64,000 nucleotides of DNA from positions 1,882,584 to 1,946,583 of the forward strand of contig CP133159.1 of the NCBI GenBank assembly GCA_030913385.1, read 5' to 3'. The DNA comes from Cytophagaceae bacterium ABcell3 (lineage in GTDB: Bacteria; Bacteroidota; Bacteroidia; Cytophagales; Cytophagaceae). The notes under the pieces were generated by a model. The model saw nothing but the letters and a program-made list of their open reading frames with translations, made no database searches and was not told the origin of the DNA. Each line of letters begins with the position of its first letter. Position 1 is the first letter of the stretch. Positions 8,923 to 18,537 of the stretch are shown piece after piece. Made by a program: the position numbers and the translations under genes.

Positions 8923-10218
8923 TTACCTCTTGTGGTGTTTGCGCACCCAGAGGTAGTACCAACCAATACCAAAAATAGCAAATGCTATTCCTGCAATTTG
9001 GGGTATAAAGTCCATAAACCCTATGACGGCAAGAGCTGTTAACCCAGCCAGGGCAGGAAGCACCGGAACCCAGGGGACGCGGAAGTCTGGCTTGTACCAG
9101 TCAGGTTGTAAGCGTCGCATTCGGATGAGTCCCCATGCTATGAGGGCATAAGAAACCATGAACATAGCACTAGAGATTTTGGCCAGCTCTTCTATGTTGC
9201 CCACTTCTGCAAGTACGATGGAAGTGATGCCGGTAATAATTACCGAGCGGTAAGGTGTGCCAAATTTCTGGTGTATGATGTCAAAGTAGTGGGGTAGCAC
9301 TCTGTCCCGGCTCATGGCAAAGTTGATGCGGGTGGCGGTTGTAATAGCAGCATTGGATGATGATGCCATAGCTAATAAAGCTCCTGCCCAGATTATAAAG
9401 ATACCGGCAGGACTGTCCAGAAACCTGCTGGCGGTATCGACAAGGGGAGCCTTGAAGGCTGCAAATTCATGGTGTGGAACTACGCTGGTAGTTACATGCA
9501 TAATAAGAAAATAGAAAATGGTTGCAATTGCTACAGAGCCGATAATGGCAATGGGGAGATTGCGTGATGGCTTTTTAATTTCCCCGGCTGTGGTTGAAAT
9601 TTTTTCAAAACCTGTGAAAGAAACTATGATAAGTCCTACTGTTCCTAAAACACTTGTGAAGCCTTCCGGCATAAAAGGTTCGCGTAAGGAGGCGTCAGCC
9701 TGTTGCCAGCCAAAAATGATATAGTAGGCGAGGATGAGCAGAAGAACAAACACAATAATTTGTTGCGCCCTTCCGGTGTAATGAGCTCCAAAAACGTTTA
9801 AAATTGTAAATAAGCCTCCTGTTGCTGCTACTATGATCCACAGTGGTATGTTTATATATTCGGAGAGGTACTGAGCAATTCCGATCAGGTAAAACCCGCC
9901 GGCAAACATGAGCCCTAGCCAATTGGCTAATCCTACAATAGTGCCTGCTATAGGGCCAATGGTATTCATCACCAGGTGATAACTTCCTCCGGCTTGTGGC
10001 ATGGCTGTTGCCAGTTCCGATACTATCATTGCTATAGGCAGGCAGATTAATCCGGCAATCAGATAGGAGAGGGTAACGGCAGGGCCTGTTTGCTCTGCGG
10101 CTGGCCCGGATAAGACAAACAAGCCGGCCCCAATCATGGTGCCCAACCCTATGGACAAGGCTCCCGTGAGGCTTAAACTTCTTGTAAACCGGCTTTTTTG
10201 TGGGCCTTTTCCTGACAT
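8923..10218 (-). CDS. APC-superfamily amino acid permease
   Basis: This 431-residue polytopic membrane protein has about 12 predicted transmembrane segments. The N-terminal signature LGTMIGAGLFVLSGPAAEQTG corresponds to the GxG(I/A)F substrate-binding loop of TM1 in APC transporters, and PQAGGSYHLV matches the TM3 region. The family moves amino acids or polyamines by proton symport or exchange. The specific substrate cannot be read. The gene stands alone between repeat loci. The 278 bases upstream, before the next repeat, show nothing recognisable. Confidence 0.88.
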   Translation of the reverse strand: MSGKGPQKSRFTRSLSLTGALSIGLGTMIGAGLFVLSGPAAEQTGPAVTLSYLIAGLICLPIAMIVSELATAMPQAGGSYHLVMNTIGPIAGTIVGLANWLGLMFAGGFYLIGIAQYLSEYINIPLWIIVAATGGLFTILNVFGAHYTGRAQQIIVFVLLLILAYYIIFGWQQADASLREPFMPEGFTSVLGTVGLIIVSFTGFEKISTTAGEIKKPSRNLPIAIIGSVAIATIFYFLIMHVTTSVVPHHEFAAFKAPLVDTASRFLDSPAGIFIIWAGALLAMASSSNAAITTATRINFAMSRDRVLPHYFDIIHQKFGTPYRSVIITGITSIVLAEVGNIEELAKISSAMFMVSYALIAWGLIRMRRLQPDWYKPDFRVPWVPVLPALAGLTALAVIGFMDFIPQIAGIAFAIFGIGWYYLWVRKHHKR

Positions 10219-10496
10219 GTGATGTTACTTATTTCTTATGACTATTAGTGCCTCTGTAAACTCTCTGAAGAGATTTGGGAAGCTAATGGTGTTTGATCTA
10301 TTTTTTCAATAGTTACGTTAAATTATACCTTCTTCCAGAGTCTTTGTTATTTGAAAAAGAGGATAATTTAATTGCGTTATTTTAGATCAGCGACATCTTC
10401 GTTTGATGTTTAAAAAGTTAGCGCCGGCTACTGTTGGTGATAAGATTTTGTTTCTTAAAATGTAGATGTAGTTGCAAACTATAGTGAGCGTAGAAT

Positions 10497-10728
10497 CTTA
10501 TTACGCTGCCTTCGGGGTTTGGATGAATTTGTGATTCCATTTTCTCAGGGCCACACCCCTGAGTTGTTGATTTCGCTCCGTTTGGAGCTTTTTGCATTAG
10601 TATTGAATATTGATCACGCAACCACGGAGACGAACATGTTTTAGCGCCAACGGTGCGCAATAAATAACAATGGGCGGTAGCCCTTTGTAGTAGTCTATAT
10701 ACCGAAAGCCCCAACGGGGGCGTAATAT
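10497..10728 (+). repeat. Repeat family A, single copy (third locus)
   Basis: One copy runs from TTACGCTGCCTTCGGGG to GCCCCAACGGGGGCGTAAT, with the same internal hairpins as the 2.3 and 8.05 kb loci and the same orientation. A KpnI-like palindrome (GGGGTACCCC) lies just downstream near 10780, outside the unit. Confidence 0.88.
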
Positions 10729-10834
10729 TTCATTATAGTCCAACTAAGGGTTTACCATTACGCTCTTTTGGGAGCTTAGGGGTACCCCCATTTCTTGGTA
10801 AAGAGTCACAGAAGCAGATCTGTCAAAACATCAT

Positions 10835-11596
10835 TTATAGGTTAATTTTCAAGCCATCCCAAGCCAGTTCAATGAAGTCTGGGAGTTCTTTGCTGATGTC
10901 TTTGTGCAGCCCCATCTTGTGCGCAATGTGGGTAAGGTACGCTTTTTCTGGCTCCAATTGCGTAAGCACTTCTATTGCTTGCTCAAGGTTATAATGGGAT
11001 ATATGTTCTTGCTTTTGAAGAGCATTTAATACAATTACTTTTGAGCCTTTTATCTTTTCAAGTTCTTCAGGGGCGATGTAATTGGCATCGGTAATGTAGG
11101 TAAAGTCTTTTATGCGGAAACCAAAAACAGGTAATTTGTAATGAAGAACCTCAATGGGGGTTATGTCAACGCCACATAGGTCAAAGGGCTTGTTCTTTAA
11201 CTCGTTAAGGGAAATTTGTGGCACGCCAGGATATTTGATTTCAGAAAAAGCGTAGGCAAACTCAACTTTAATCCGTTCTGCAACACGCTTGCTAGCAAAC
11301 ACGGGAATGTCCGTTTTTTGGTGGTAGTTAAAAGCACGAATATCGTCAAGTCCAGCTAAATGGTCTTTGTGTTCATGGGTAAATAGGACAGCATGTAACT
11401 TGTTGATCCTTTCACGTAAAACCTGCTGTCTAAAATCTGGCCCTGTGTCAACGACAAAGCTTTTGCCATCAACTTCGATATGTATAGAAGTTCTTAGACG
11501 CTTGTCTCTGTAGTCTAATGATTTACAAACTTCACAATCACATGCTATTACAGGTATGCCCTGAGATGTCCCGGTGCCTAAAAAGGTTACTTTCAA
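10835..11596 (-). CDS. Metallo-beta-lactamase-fold hydrolase, PhnP-like
   Basis: This 253-residue protein has the MBL zinc motif THEHKDHLAG (residues ~73-82), an N-terminal FLGTGTSQGIPV strand-loop, and a cysteine-rich segment (CDCEVC) like the extra zinc site of PhnP, the phosphoribosyl cyclic-phosphate phosphodiesterase. Later ligands include the D of TYITDANY and H of THIAHKMG. The family cleaves cyclic or phosphodiester substrates. No phn genes are nearby, so a role in phosphonate use is not implied. Its ATG overlaps the stop of the upstream small gene by 4 bases, so the two are translationally coupled. Confidence 0.82.
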   Translation of the reverse strand: MKVTFLGTGTSQGIPVIACDCEVCKSLDYRDKRLRTSIHIEVDGKSFVVDTGPDFRQQVLRERINKLHAVLFTHEHKDHLAGLDDIRAFNYHQKTDIPVFASKRVAERIKVEFAYAFSEIKYPGVPQISLNELKNKPFDLCGVDITPIEVLHYKLPVFGFRIKDFTYITDANYIAPEELEKIKGSKVIVLNALQKQEHISHYNLEQAIEVLTQLEPEKAYLTHIAHKMGLHKDISKELPDFIELAWDGLKINL

Positions 11597-11868
11597 AGTT
11601 CTAGTTTGGTCTGAGTTAACTCGTAGTAAAACTTTTTGTTTTTATCGCTTAACTTTCCTGCGTCTAGCCTGATAGATTTTAGAATCTCTATCAGGCAGTT
11701 TATTTTTCCTTCTGTAGTTAAAAATTTATTGATAATGGCAATATTGGTATCTTTTAGGATACAATATCCAGAGTGAAAATTTCCACGCTCATATCTAAGG
11801 ATGTATTCTGACTCTGCAAAAATGTCCTCAAGTTTATGAAGGAAATGTGCAGTGTATTTTATTTCCAT
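11593..11868 (-). CDS. Small conserved-looking protein of unknown function
   Basis: This 91-residue soluble protein has the pattern LHKLEDIFAESEYILRYERGNFHSGYCILKD and I do not recognise the family. It has no signal peptide or membrane segment. It sits between the response regulator (9 bases away) and the MBL hydrolase (4-base overlap), so it is part of the same operon. Its retention in a tightly packed operon suggests a real gene. Confidence 0.7.
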   Translation of the reverse strand: MEIKYTAHFLHKLEDIFAESEYILRYERGNFHSGYCILKDTNIAIINKFLTTEGKINCLIEILKSIRLDAGKLSDKNKKFYYELTQTKLEL

Positions 11869-11877
11869 AGTAATGTT

Positions 11878-12252
11878 TTATATGCCAGCCCATTTTTTGA
11901 CAGCATCTACCAGCTTATCAAAGTCCAAAGGCTTTGGTAAATATTCGTTTATCCCAGCATCTTTAAAATCTTGCTCTGAATAGTTTCTCGCATTTCCGGT
12001 AATGGCAATTATAGGGATGTTTTTACGTTCATCGGGCATTTGTCTTACTTCCCTTGCACAGGTCATACCATCCATTTGAGGCATGTTGATGTCAAGTAGT
12101 ATTACATCAAAGTTGTCTTTTTCAAGTGCTTTTAAAACGTCTTTGCCATTTTTTACAGAATAAATCTTAAAGTTCTGAAACTCTAGTATTTTCTTTGTTA
12201 GGTTTTGGATAACAGAACTGTCTTCAGCTATAAGTACTTTTTTAGTAGCCAT
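11878..12252 (-). CDS. Single-domain response regulator (CheY-like)
   Basis: This 124-residue receiver domain has acidic residues E10-D11, phospho-acceptor D54 (LLDINMPQMDG), a T in AITGNA and K in LPKPLD. It has no output domain, so it works by protein contact or as a phosphotransfer intermediate. It starts 5 bases after the hybrid kinase stop. The kinase ends in an Hpt domain, which can pass phosphate to a stand-alone receiver, and this protein is the obvious candidate. Confidence 0.93.
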   Translation of the reverse strand: MATKKVLIAEDSSVIQNLTKKILEFQNFKIYSVKNGKDVLKALEKDNFDVILLDINMPQMDGMTCAREVRQMPDERKNIPIIAITGNARNYSEQDFKDAGINEYLPKPLDFDKLVDAVKKWAGI

Positions 12253-12257
12253 AAAAA

Positions 12258-15200
12258 TTATGTGTTAATTATCTTCTTATAATTACTTTTAAATTCATCG
12301 AATGCTGACCTAAGCTTTTCAAAATCATGGTGGCAGTTTTCGTTGTTGCCTGCTTTGAGGTCGCTTTCTAATTTTTTTGCTATTGATTCTATCTTGTTTA
12401 CGCCTAAAGTACCCGAGGTTCCTTTGAGCGTGTGCAATATATTTAATATTTTACTGAAATCTTCTGTTTCAACAGAGATTTTACACTCACAAAGTTGCTC
12501 ATAAGTGTCATCTTCAAACTGTTTGTAAATTTTGAACAAAGTTTGAGCATCGGCATAGGCTTTGAGTTTGTTGAATATCTCTTTGTTGAGTATTTCGTCT
12601 TCGTAAGCTTGTTGTGTTTGGTCGGCAGGTTTGTTTGGGTATCCAGTGTGAAGCCACTCAGACACTTTATCTAGGAGGTTTTCACCCTTAATAGGTTTGA
12701 TAATGTAATCATCCATGCCGCTCGAAAGGAACTTTTCCCTGTCTTCTTGCATCGAATAAGCAGTCATAGCCACTATTGGGGGACGTTTTTTCAGCATTTT
12801 CCTGATTTCTTGCGTTGCCGTAATCCCATCCATTCTTGGCATTTGAATGTCCATGAAAATCAAGTCATAATCATTGGCCTTGACTTTATCTATGGCCTCC
12901 AAACCATTGTGTGCCAACTCTACCAAGCATCCGGCTTTGTTTAATATTTCAGAAGCAACAAGTTGGTTTACCTGATTGTCGTCTACAAGCAGGATATATG
13001 GTTGATTGTTGGCAAACCTGTTTGCGATAACGACAGAGTCATCTGTTGAGGCATTGTCTGTGATGACGCGTTTGCTTTCTTTAGCTTCGAATGTAAACCA
13101 GAAGGTGCTACCTTCTCCTTGTTTGGAAACTACTCCAATTTGGCCGTTCATCATTCGGCAAAGCTCTTTTGAAATTGCTAGCCCTAGGCCAGTCCCTCCG
13201 TAGGCCTTTGTAGACGAATTGTCTATTTGGCTGAAATGCTCAAAAAGCAGTTTCTGGTTTTCTTCGGATATGCCAATACCTGTATCGGAAATTTCAGCCT
13301 TAATGGTATAGGTGCCTTCTTTGTGACCGTTGAGCTTTAGGGAAATGTCCACGCTTCCATTGTCTGTAAACTTAATTGAATTGGAAGTAAGGTTGGAGAG
13401 AATCTGCAACAGTCGTGTTTCATCAGCAAGAATAAACTTTGGTATATCCTCGTCTATTTTTACAGTCAGGTCTATGCCTTTGGAGTTGGCCTGCTGGTAA
13501 AACATGGAGTGCAATTTGTCTATCGTTGACTCTATAGCTACGGAGGTAATGCGCAACTGCATTTTTCCTGCTTCTATTTTACTTAAATCAAGTATGTCAT
13601 TTAAAATAGACAACAGGGTTTCCGATGATTTTTTGATGGTTTGAACAAAGCGTTTTTGTTCTGGATCCAGGCTAGTTTCTATAAGCAAGTCAATCATTCC
13701 TATAATCCCGTTCATAGGAGTTCGGATCTCGTGGCTCATGTTGGCCAAGAAGTTTTCTTTTACTTTGAGCGACCTTTCGGCTATTTCTTTTGCTTTCAAA
13801 AGTTCGTCCGAAGCTTTTTTTAGGTAGGTGATATCTCTGGAAACACCTTCTACCGCAATTGGTTTGCCTTCTTTATTATAGATTAGCCTGATGTTAGAGA
13901 TAAATTCGACAAGCGAACCATCTCTCATCAGTAGGTTGTTTTCGTAATTCTTTACTGTCCCTGTCTTTAGCAATTCTCTTATCAGTACTGTTTGTTTTTT
14001 AGGGCTTACGTAAAAGTTGGATATATGTTTTCCTATAATGTCCTCCTCCGCATAACCACTTAGTTGGCATCCCGAGGGGCTTATCATGGTAATGCGTCCA
14101 TAAACATCTGTTCTGTAGTAGATGTCCTGGAATGATTCAAAAATAGTCCTGAATTTTTCTTCGCTTTCTTGAATGGCGAGTTCCCAGTTTTTCTTTTCTG
14201 TAATATCATGCGATATGCCAGAAACTTCTTCAATACGGCCGTCTGGTAAAAATATAGGGTTTAGGTAAGTCTCTCGCCATATTTCCTTTCCCGAATTGTC
14301 AATGCTGCGCGTTTCAAAGTGCTGTGGGTTCCCTTTAAATGCTTCCGTATATCTTTGGTTGACGAACTGATGATAATTGTCGTTAGACAGCATCATGATT
14401 TTTGGTTCATCAGAAGATAAGTTTATTTCTGGGTATTCGCCATATTTTTCATAAATGGCATCGGCGTAGTTTTGGTTAAAGGAAGTAAGCCCCCGGCTTC
14501 GGTTTACCGACCAAATAAGGTGCGACGAACTTTGGAAGATGGAATTTAGCCTTGCCGTTTGCTCAATGATCTTTTCTTCATTTTTTTTACGTTCAATGGC
14601 AATGGCAATCTGTCCTGAAATGAAGTCCAGCAGCTCTAAATGCCGTCTTTTGTATTTGTTCCTATCGCTGTGGCTTTTTACCGCAATGATTCCAATAGTT
14701 CTATTTTCTAGCCTTAGCGGTACGCCCAGCCAGATTTTAGGCACAGGTCCCATGAGCTCAACTATGTTTTCATCAGCTAGCCTGAGTATGTCCTCTTCAT
14801 AAAGGAATATGGCCTTTTCGCTGAACAAGGAATACTCTGTTAACCCTTTTCCTACTGCACGGTGGGTAGGCATAAGTCTATCGCCTAGGTTTTCATCGAC
14901 ATAGTAGGGGAAGTTTAGGATCTGTTTTTTCTTGTCATACAGGGCTACATGAAAGTTGTTTACCGCAATCATGGTTTTAAGCTCCTGATGTATGTTAAAT
15001 AGGAGGGAGTTTAAGTCATCACTATTGATAGTGAGGTTTGATATTTTGTAGTATAGGTTTTGAGCCCGCTCCGCCCTGATTCTATGGGTACTGTCATGAA
15101 AAATACCCCTAAAGGAAACCGGTTGGTCATTTTCATATTTAACAGTTACACTGCCTATAACATGGATATTTCGGCCTGTTTTACTGGTTAAAACAGTTTC

Positions 15201-15926
15201 AAATTTATCATCCTGTTCTTTGTCCAGTATTTTGTCTAATATTTTTAAGGTTTGTTCTTTATAATCTTTATGAAGAATATCCCTGAAATTTAGCTTGTTC
15301 AGTTCTTCATCTGTGTATTCTAGGGTGTTTTTCCAGGCATTGTTGACCAGCATGATCTTTCCATCTAACTTAAATAGTTGAATAAGGTCATTGGCATTTT
15401 CAAAGAGGTCTTGAAGTTGCTCGTTGCCCTCTTTTAGAGACTTGATAATCTTTTTCTTCTCTGTAATGTCTTCGCCAACTAGGGTAGTGCCTGTTACGCC
15501 AGGGTTTTGGTCGTCTTTGTAAACCACATGAAAACGGACGGTGCGCAATGAGCCGTCACTGGAAAAAATGGTTCTTTTTATTTTTTTGAGAATATTGCCC
15601 TTTTCAAGAATATGAAAAATTTCCTCTTTCTCATTTTCACTGTCAATATCTTTGTTTAAAATATCGCTCCAGTTTCGCCCTAGTATTTCACCCTTTCTCT
15701 TACCGGTAAATTTTAAGAAGGCTTTGTTGCAGAACGATATACGACCTTTGCTGTCAAAAGTAATTGCCAACAAGTCCATGTTTTCAACTGCTTGCTGGAA
15801 TTGTGTTTCCGAATCTTTGGCTAGTTCCTCTTTGTGCTTGTTTAGAAATTCAAGCTGTTTATTTCTCTGTTGCAGTGCTTCTATTTCTTGCAGCAACTCT
15901 TCTTTTGATTTGTCCATTAGTTCCAT
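12258..15926 (-). CDS. Hybrid sensor histidine kinase (PAS-PAS-GAF-PAS-PAS-HisKA-HATPase-REC-Hpt)
   Basis: This is a 1222-residue soluble multi-sensor kinase. It has an N-terminal coiled coil (1-45), PAS domains at ~45-160 and 165-285 (the first ends GEDITEKKK), GAF at ~300-447 and PAS domains at ~455-580 and 585-705 (GISHDITEKK, GVSRDIT). HisKA follows with H732 (NMSHEIRTPMNG), then HATPase ~840-945 (NLTSNSIKFT, DTGIGIS, GGTGLGL), a receiver with D1026 (FMDIQMPRMDG) and Hpt with H1165 (LHTLKGTSG). No membrane segment is seen, so it senses a cytoplasmic signal. It leads an operon with a CheY-like protein, giving a complete His-Asp-His-Asp relay. Confidence 0.95.
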   Translation of the reverse strand: MELMDKSKEELLQEIEALQQRNKQLEFLNKHKEELAKDSETQFQQAVENMDLLAITFDSKGRISFCNKAFLKFTGKRKGEILGRNWSDILNKDIDSENEKEEIFHILEKGNILKKIKRTIFSSDGSLRTVRFHVVYKDDQNPGVTGTTLVGEDITEKKKIIKSLKEGNEQLQDLFENANDLIQLFKLDGKIMLVNNAWKNTLEYTDEELNKLNFRDILHKDYKEQTLKILDKILDKEQDDKFETVLTSKTGRNIHVIGSVTVKYENDQPVSFRGIFHDSTHRIRAERAQNLYYKISNLTINSDDLNSLLFNIHQELKTMIAVNNFHVALYDKKKQILNFPYYVDENLGDRLMPTHRAVGKGLTEYSLFSEKAIFLYEEDILRLADENIVELMGPVPKIWLGVPLRLENRTIGIIAVKSHSDRNKYKRRHLELLDFISGQIAIAIERKKNEEKIIEQTARLNSIFQSSSHLIWSVNRSRGLTSFNQNYADAIYEKYGEYPEINLSSDEPKIMMLSNDNYHQFVNQRYTEAFKGNPQHFETRSIDNSGKEIWRETYLNPIFLPDGRIEEVSGISHDITEKKNWELAIQESEEKFRTIFESFQDIYYRTDVYGRITMISPSGCQLSGYAEEDIIGKHISNFYVSPKKQTVLIRELLKTGTVKNYENNLLMRDGSLVEFISNIRLIYNKEGKPIAVEGVSRDITYLKKASDELLKAKEIAERSLKVKENFLANMSHEIRTPMNGIIGMIDLLIETSLDPEQKRFVQTIKKSSETLLSILNDILDLSKIEAGKMQLRITSVAIESTIDKLHSMFYQQANSKGIDLTVKIDEDIPKFILADETRLLQILSNLTSNSIKFTDNGSVDISLKLNGHKEGTYTIKAEISDTGIGISEENQKLLFEHFSQIDNSSTKAYGGTGLGLAISKELCRMMNGQIGVVSKQGEGSTFWFTFEAKESKRVITDNASTDDSVVIANRFANNQPYILLVDDNQVNQLVASEILNKAGCLVELAHNGLEAIDKVKANDYDLIFMDIQMPRMDGITATQEIRKMLKKRPPIVAMTAYSMQEDREKFLSSGMDDYIIKPIKGENLLDKVSEWLHTGYPNKPADQTQQAYEDEILNKEIFNKLKAYADAQTLFKIYKQFEDDTYEQLCECKISVETEDFSKILNILHTLKGTSGTLGVNKIESIAKKLESDLKAGNNENCHHDFEKLRSAFDEFKSNYKKIINT

Positions 15927-16022
15927 TAAGGAATTGTTTGTTGCGGTCTACAACAAATATAAAATAAATGTTGGTAATTTGATGAAGATGAATTGTATAA
16001 AAAATGACATATTTGCACTGAA

Positions 16023-17120
16023 ATGTCGCGAATTGTCTTTACTGTAACGAATGATTTATCTTATGACCAGCGGATGGATCGGATTTGTTCAACACTGGCT
16101 TTGAACGGGTTCGATGTTTTACTGGTTGGTCGGCGTAGAAAAAAGTCCATTTCCCTTGAAAAACGCCCATATAAGCAAGCGCGAATGCCCATGTTTTTTT
16201 CTGAAGGCAAGCTTTTTTATTTGGAATATAACTTTCGCTTATTTTTTAAGCTTCTTTTTACTAGAACAGATATTATTTGTGCCATAGACCTAGATACGAT
16301 ACTTCCCTGTTATTGGGTAGCTAAGTTAAGAAGGAAAAAACAGGTCTATGATGCCCATGAGTATTTTACGGAGGTAATAGAAGTTGTAGGGCGACCTATG
16401 GTAAAGAAGATGTGGAAATTGCTGGAACGCTCCATCGTCCCTAAGTTGACATTTGCTTATACTGTAAATGAAAGTTTAAAGCAGCTTTACGAAAAAGAGT
16501 ATGACGTTTCGTTTGAAGTAATTCGGAATATGTCCTCGCTGCGTGAAAAAGAGGTCGCTAAAGATATCGAGGATCCTTATATTGTATATGCAGGTGCGGT
16601 CAATGAAGGTAGGGGACTTGACGAATGTATAGAAGCAATGCAGTTTCTCGACTGTAAGCTAATGATCTGTGGTGATGGGGATATTATGGAACGCTTAAGG
16701 GATAAGGTTCAAGCACTTTCTTTAAGTGAAAAGGTGGTTTTTACGGGATATTTAACACCTAAAGAATTAACAAAAAAAATTAACAATGCTTGGTTAGGCG
16801 TGCTATTGTTAGAAAATAAAGGCTTAAGTTATTACTATTCATTGGCAAATAAGTTTTTTGACTATATACATGCCGGTATTCCTCAACTGACAGTAGGCTT
16901 TCCTGAATACCGTATTTTAAACGCAAAACATGAGGTAGCTCTTTTGACCCCTCTAGATCCTTCTGAAATAGCCAAAAATGTTAAAAGGCTTTTAGACGAT
17001 AAGGAGCTTTATGACAAACTGGCCAGCAACACATTATTGGCCCGTAAAGAATGGAATTGGCAAAATGAAGCAAAAAAACTGGTAGACTTTTATAAAAAGG
17101 TAGATCAAGCTAACATGTAG
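16023..17120 (+). CDS. Family 4-type glycosyltransferase
   Basis: This 365-residue protein has a GT-B fold pattern. The N-terminal Rossmann half contains RIVFTVTNDLSYDQRMDRI. The C-terminal donor-binding half contains IVYAGAVNEGRGLDECIEAM, ICGDGD and VVFTGYL, with a sugar-nucleotide motif at LANKFFDYIHAGIPQL. These enzymes add a sugar from an NDP donor to a polysaccharide or lipid acceptor. The gene is divergent from the kinase operon (96 bases apart) and has no polysaccharide genes beside it, so the acceptor is unknown. Confidence 0.85.
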   Translation: MSRIVFTVTNDLSYDQRMDRICSTLALNGFDVLLVGRRRKKSISLEKRPYKQARMPMFFSEGKLFYLEYNFRLFFKLLFTRTDIICAIDLDTILPCYWVAKLRRKKQVYDAHEYFTEVIEVVGRPMVKKMWKLLERSIVPKLTFAYTVNESLKQLYEKEYDVSFEVIRNMSSLREKEVAKDIEDPYIVYAGAVNEGRGLDECIEAMQFLDCKLMICGDGDIMERLRDKVQALSLSEKVVFTGYLTPKELTKKINNAWLGVLLLENKGLSYYYSLANKFFDYIHAGIPQLTVGFPEYRILNAKHEVALLTPLDPSEIAKNVKRLLDDKELYDKLASNTLLARKEWNWQNEAKKLVDFYKKVDQANM

Positions 17121-17446
17121 AGTTTGTAGTTGCTTGATGATATGCTTATTCATTCCATATTGATTTAAGTTAAACTTTTATGCCGTAAATGTGCAAACTT
17201 TAGAACTTTAGGTTAAGATTTTTTCAGCTTGCACATGTCCTATGTTTTTTAGATGCCTCTTATATGATGAGTGTCATTGTATGGTTTGGTATACAGATGG
17301 AAATTTGCTCCCATGGACAATGTAAGTTAATGTTTAAAACCTAAGGGGATTTTTTATATAAAGTTACTAAAATTGGCTTATCAAGTTTATTCTAGCTAGG
17401 TTATGAAAAGGTTTCCATAATTTGGCTCAAGCATTACATAACATAT
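17121..17446. other. 326-base AT-rich gap without a recognisable gene
   Basis: The region lies between the glycosyltransferase and the surface-repeat gene. I find no open coding frame, tRNA or repeat shared with other gaps. It presumably contains the promoter of the downstream gene, but no clear TTTG/TANNTTTG pair is visible. Confidence 0.5.
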
Positions 17447-18475
17447 ATGAAAATTAAAATTGCAGTTTTGATTATTATGGTGTTTTTACACAAAAGCATC
17501 AATGTCATAGCCCAAAATGATACAGTGGTCAAAAGAGAGTATGTGGCATACACTTTGGCGTTTAATTCAGTACCTGACCATTTTAACTATCCATTGTTTG
17601 GGTTTGTAAATGTGGCAAGAGGGAACCACAAAGGTTTTCAGTTAGGTTTTGTAAATACGACCCTCCAAGGTTTTACAGGTTTAAAAGTCGGTTTTGTAAA
17701 TACAATTCTCAGAGATTTTTCTGGCTTTAATGTCGGCTTTGTGAATACTGTTTCTGGAAATTCGGAGGGAGGAAAAATAGGTTTTGTAAACACTTCGCTG
17801 GAAGATGGAAAAGGTCTTCGGGTGGGCTATGTAAATACCACATTGGGAAATGCCTTGGGGGCCAAGTTTGGTTTTGTAAACACTACTTTGGGCAACTCAG
17901 AAGGCCTTCAGCTTGGTTTTGTAAACATTGCACGTCAAGAGATGAAAGGTGCGCAAATCGGTTTTGTCAATGTGGCCGATACGGTGTCTGGGGGAACTCC
18001 TATTGGTTTTTTATCAATAGTGAAACGAGGAGGGTATCGGGCCGTGGAGATGTCAGCCAATGAATTATACCCTTTAAATATGGCCTTTAAGTTAGGGGTT
18101 CCTCGGTTTTACTCATTTTTTCAAGGAAGTTATAATGCTAGTTACGAAGACCCTTTTGCGTTAGCCTTTGGTTTCGGCTCGCTGATTTCACTGGGGAATA
18201 ACTTTTACTTTAACCCGGAGTTAGGAAATGTGTCTCCTTTGGCGATCAGTGCCAATAACGTGACCACTTTTGCTGCTAATGTAAGGTATAGCCTTAGTCC
18301 TAGGTTTCAAGTGTCAACAGGGCTTTCTGCGGTTTGGTTAAATTATCCCCGTGATGAGAATATGTATGCAGAACCTTTCTTCGCTTTGATCAATCATGAA
18401 ATAAGCGCCCGAAATAGGGTTTTAGTAGGGGCAAGAGTAGGTTTAAGTTATAATTTTACAGAGCTGGTGCGCTAA
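17447..18475 (+). CDS. Exported surface-repeat protein (LA_2272-like, 15-residue GFVN repeats)
   Basis: This 342-residue protein has a signal peptide (MKIKIAVLIIMVFLHKSINVIAQ). From residue ~52 come nine strictly 15-residue units beginning G-F/Y-V-N, such as GFVNTTLGNSEGLQL and GYVNTTLGNALGAKF. A degenerate tenth follows, then a region of alternating hydrophobics ending in a probable membrane strand (VLVGARVGLSYNFTELVR). The regular 15-residue period suggests a beta-solenoid or stacked beta structure. It resembles the LA_2272 surface-repeat family. It is probably an outer-membrane or surface protein of unknown role. Confidence 0.75.
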   Translation: MKIKIAVLIIMVFLHKSINVIAQNDTVVKREYVAYTLAFNSVPDHFNYPLFGFVNVARGNHKGFQLGFVNTTLQGFTGLKVGFVNTILRDFSGFNVGFVNTVSGNSEGGKIGFVNTSLEDGKGLRVGYVNTTLGNALGAKFGFVNTTLGNSEGLQLGFVNIARQEMKGAQIGFVNVADTVSGGTPIGFLSIVKRGGYRAVEMSANELYPLNMAFKLGVPRFYSFFQGSYNASYEDPFALAFGFGSLISLGNNFYFNPELGNVSPLAISANNVTTFAANVRYSLSPRFQVSTGLSAVWLNYPRDENMYAEPFFALINHEISARNRVLVGARVGLSYNFTELVR

Positions 18476-18513
18476 TATCATCAACTGTATTATTATACTG
18501 ACATGTTAAAAGT

Positions 18514-18537
18514 GCCGGAAACCTAAACGGTTCCGGC
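18514..18537 (-). terminator. Hairpin at the convergent gene ends
   Basis: GCCGGAA (18514-18520) pairs with TTCCGGC (18531-18537) around a 10-nt loop and overlaps the last codons and stop of the mechanosensitive channel gene. On the minus strand a short T4 tract follows (CACTTTTAA), so it could terminate that gene. Confidence 0.5.
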
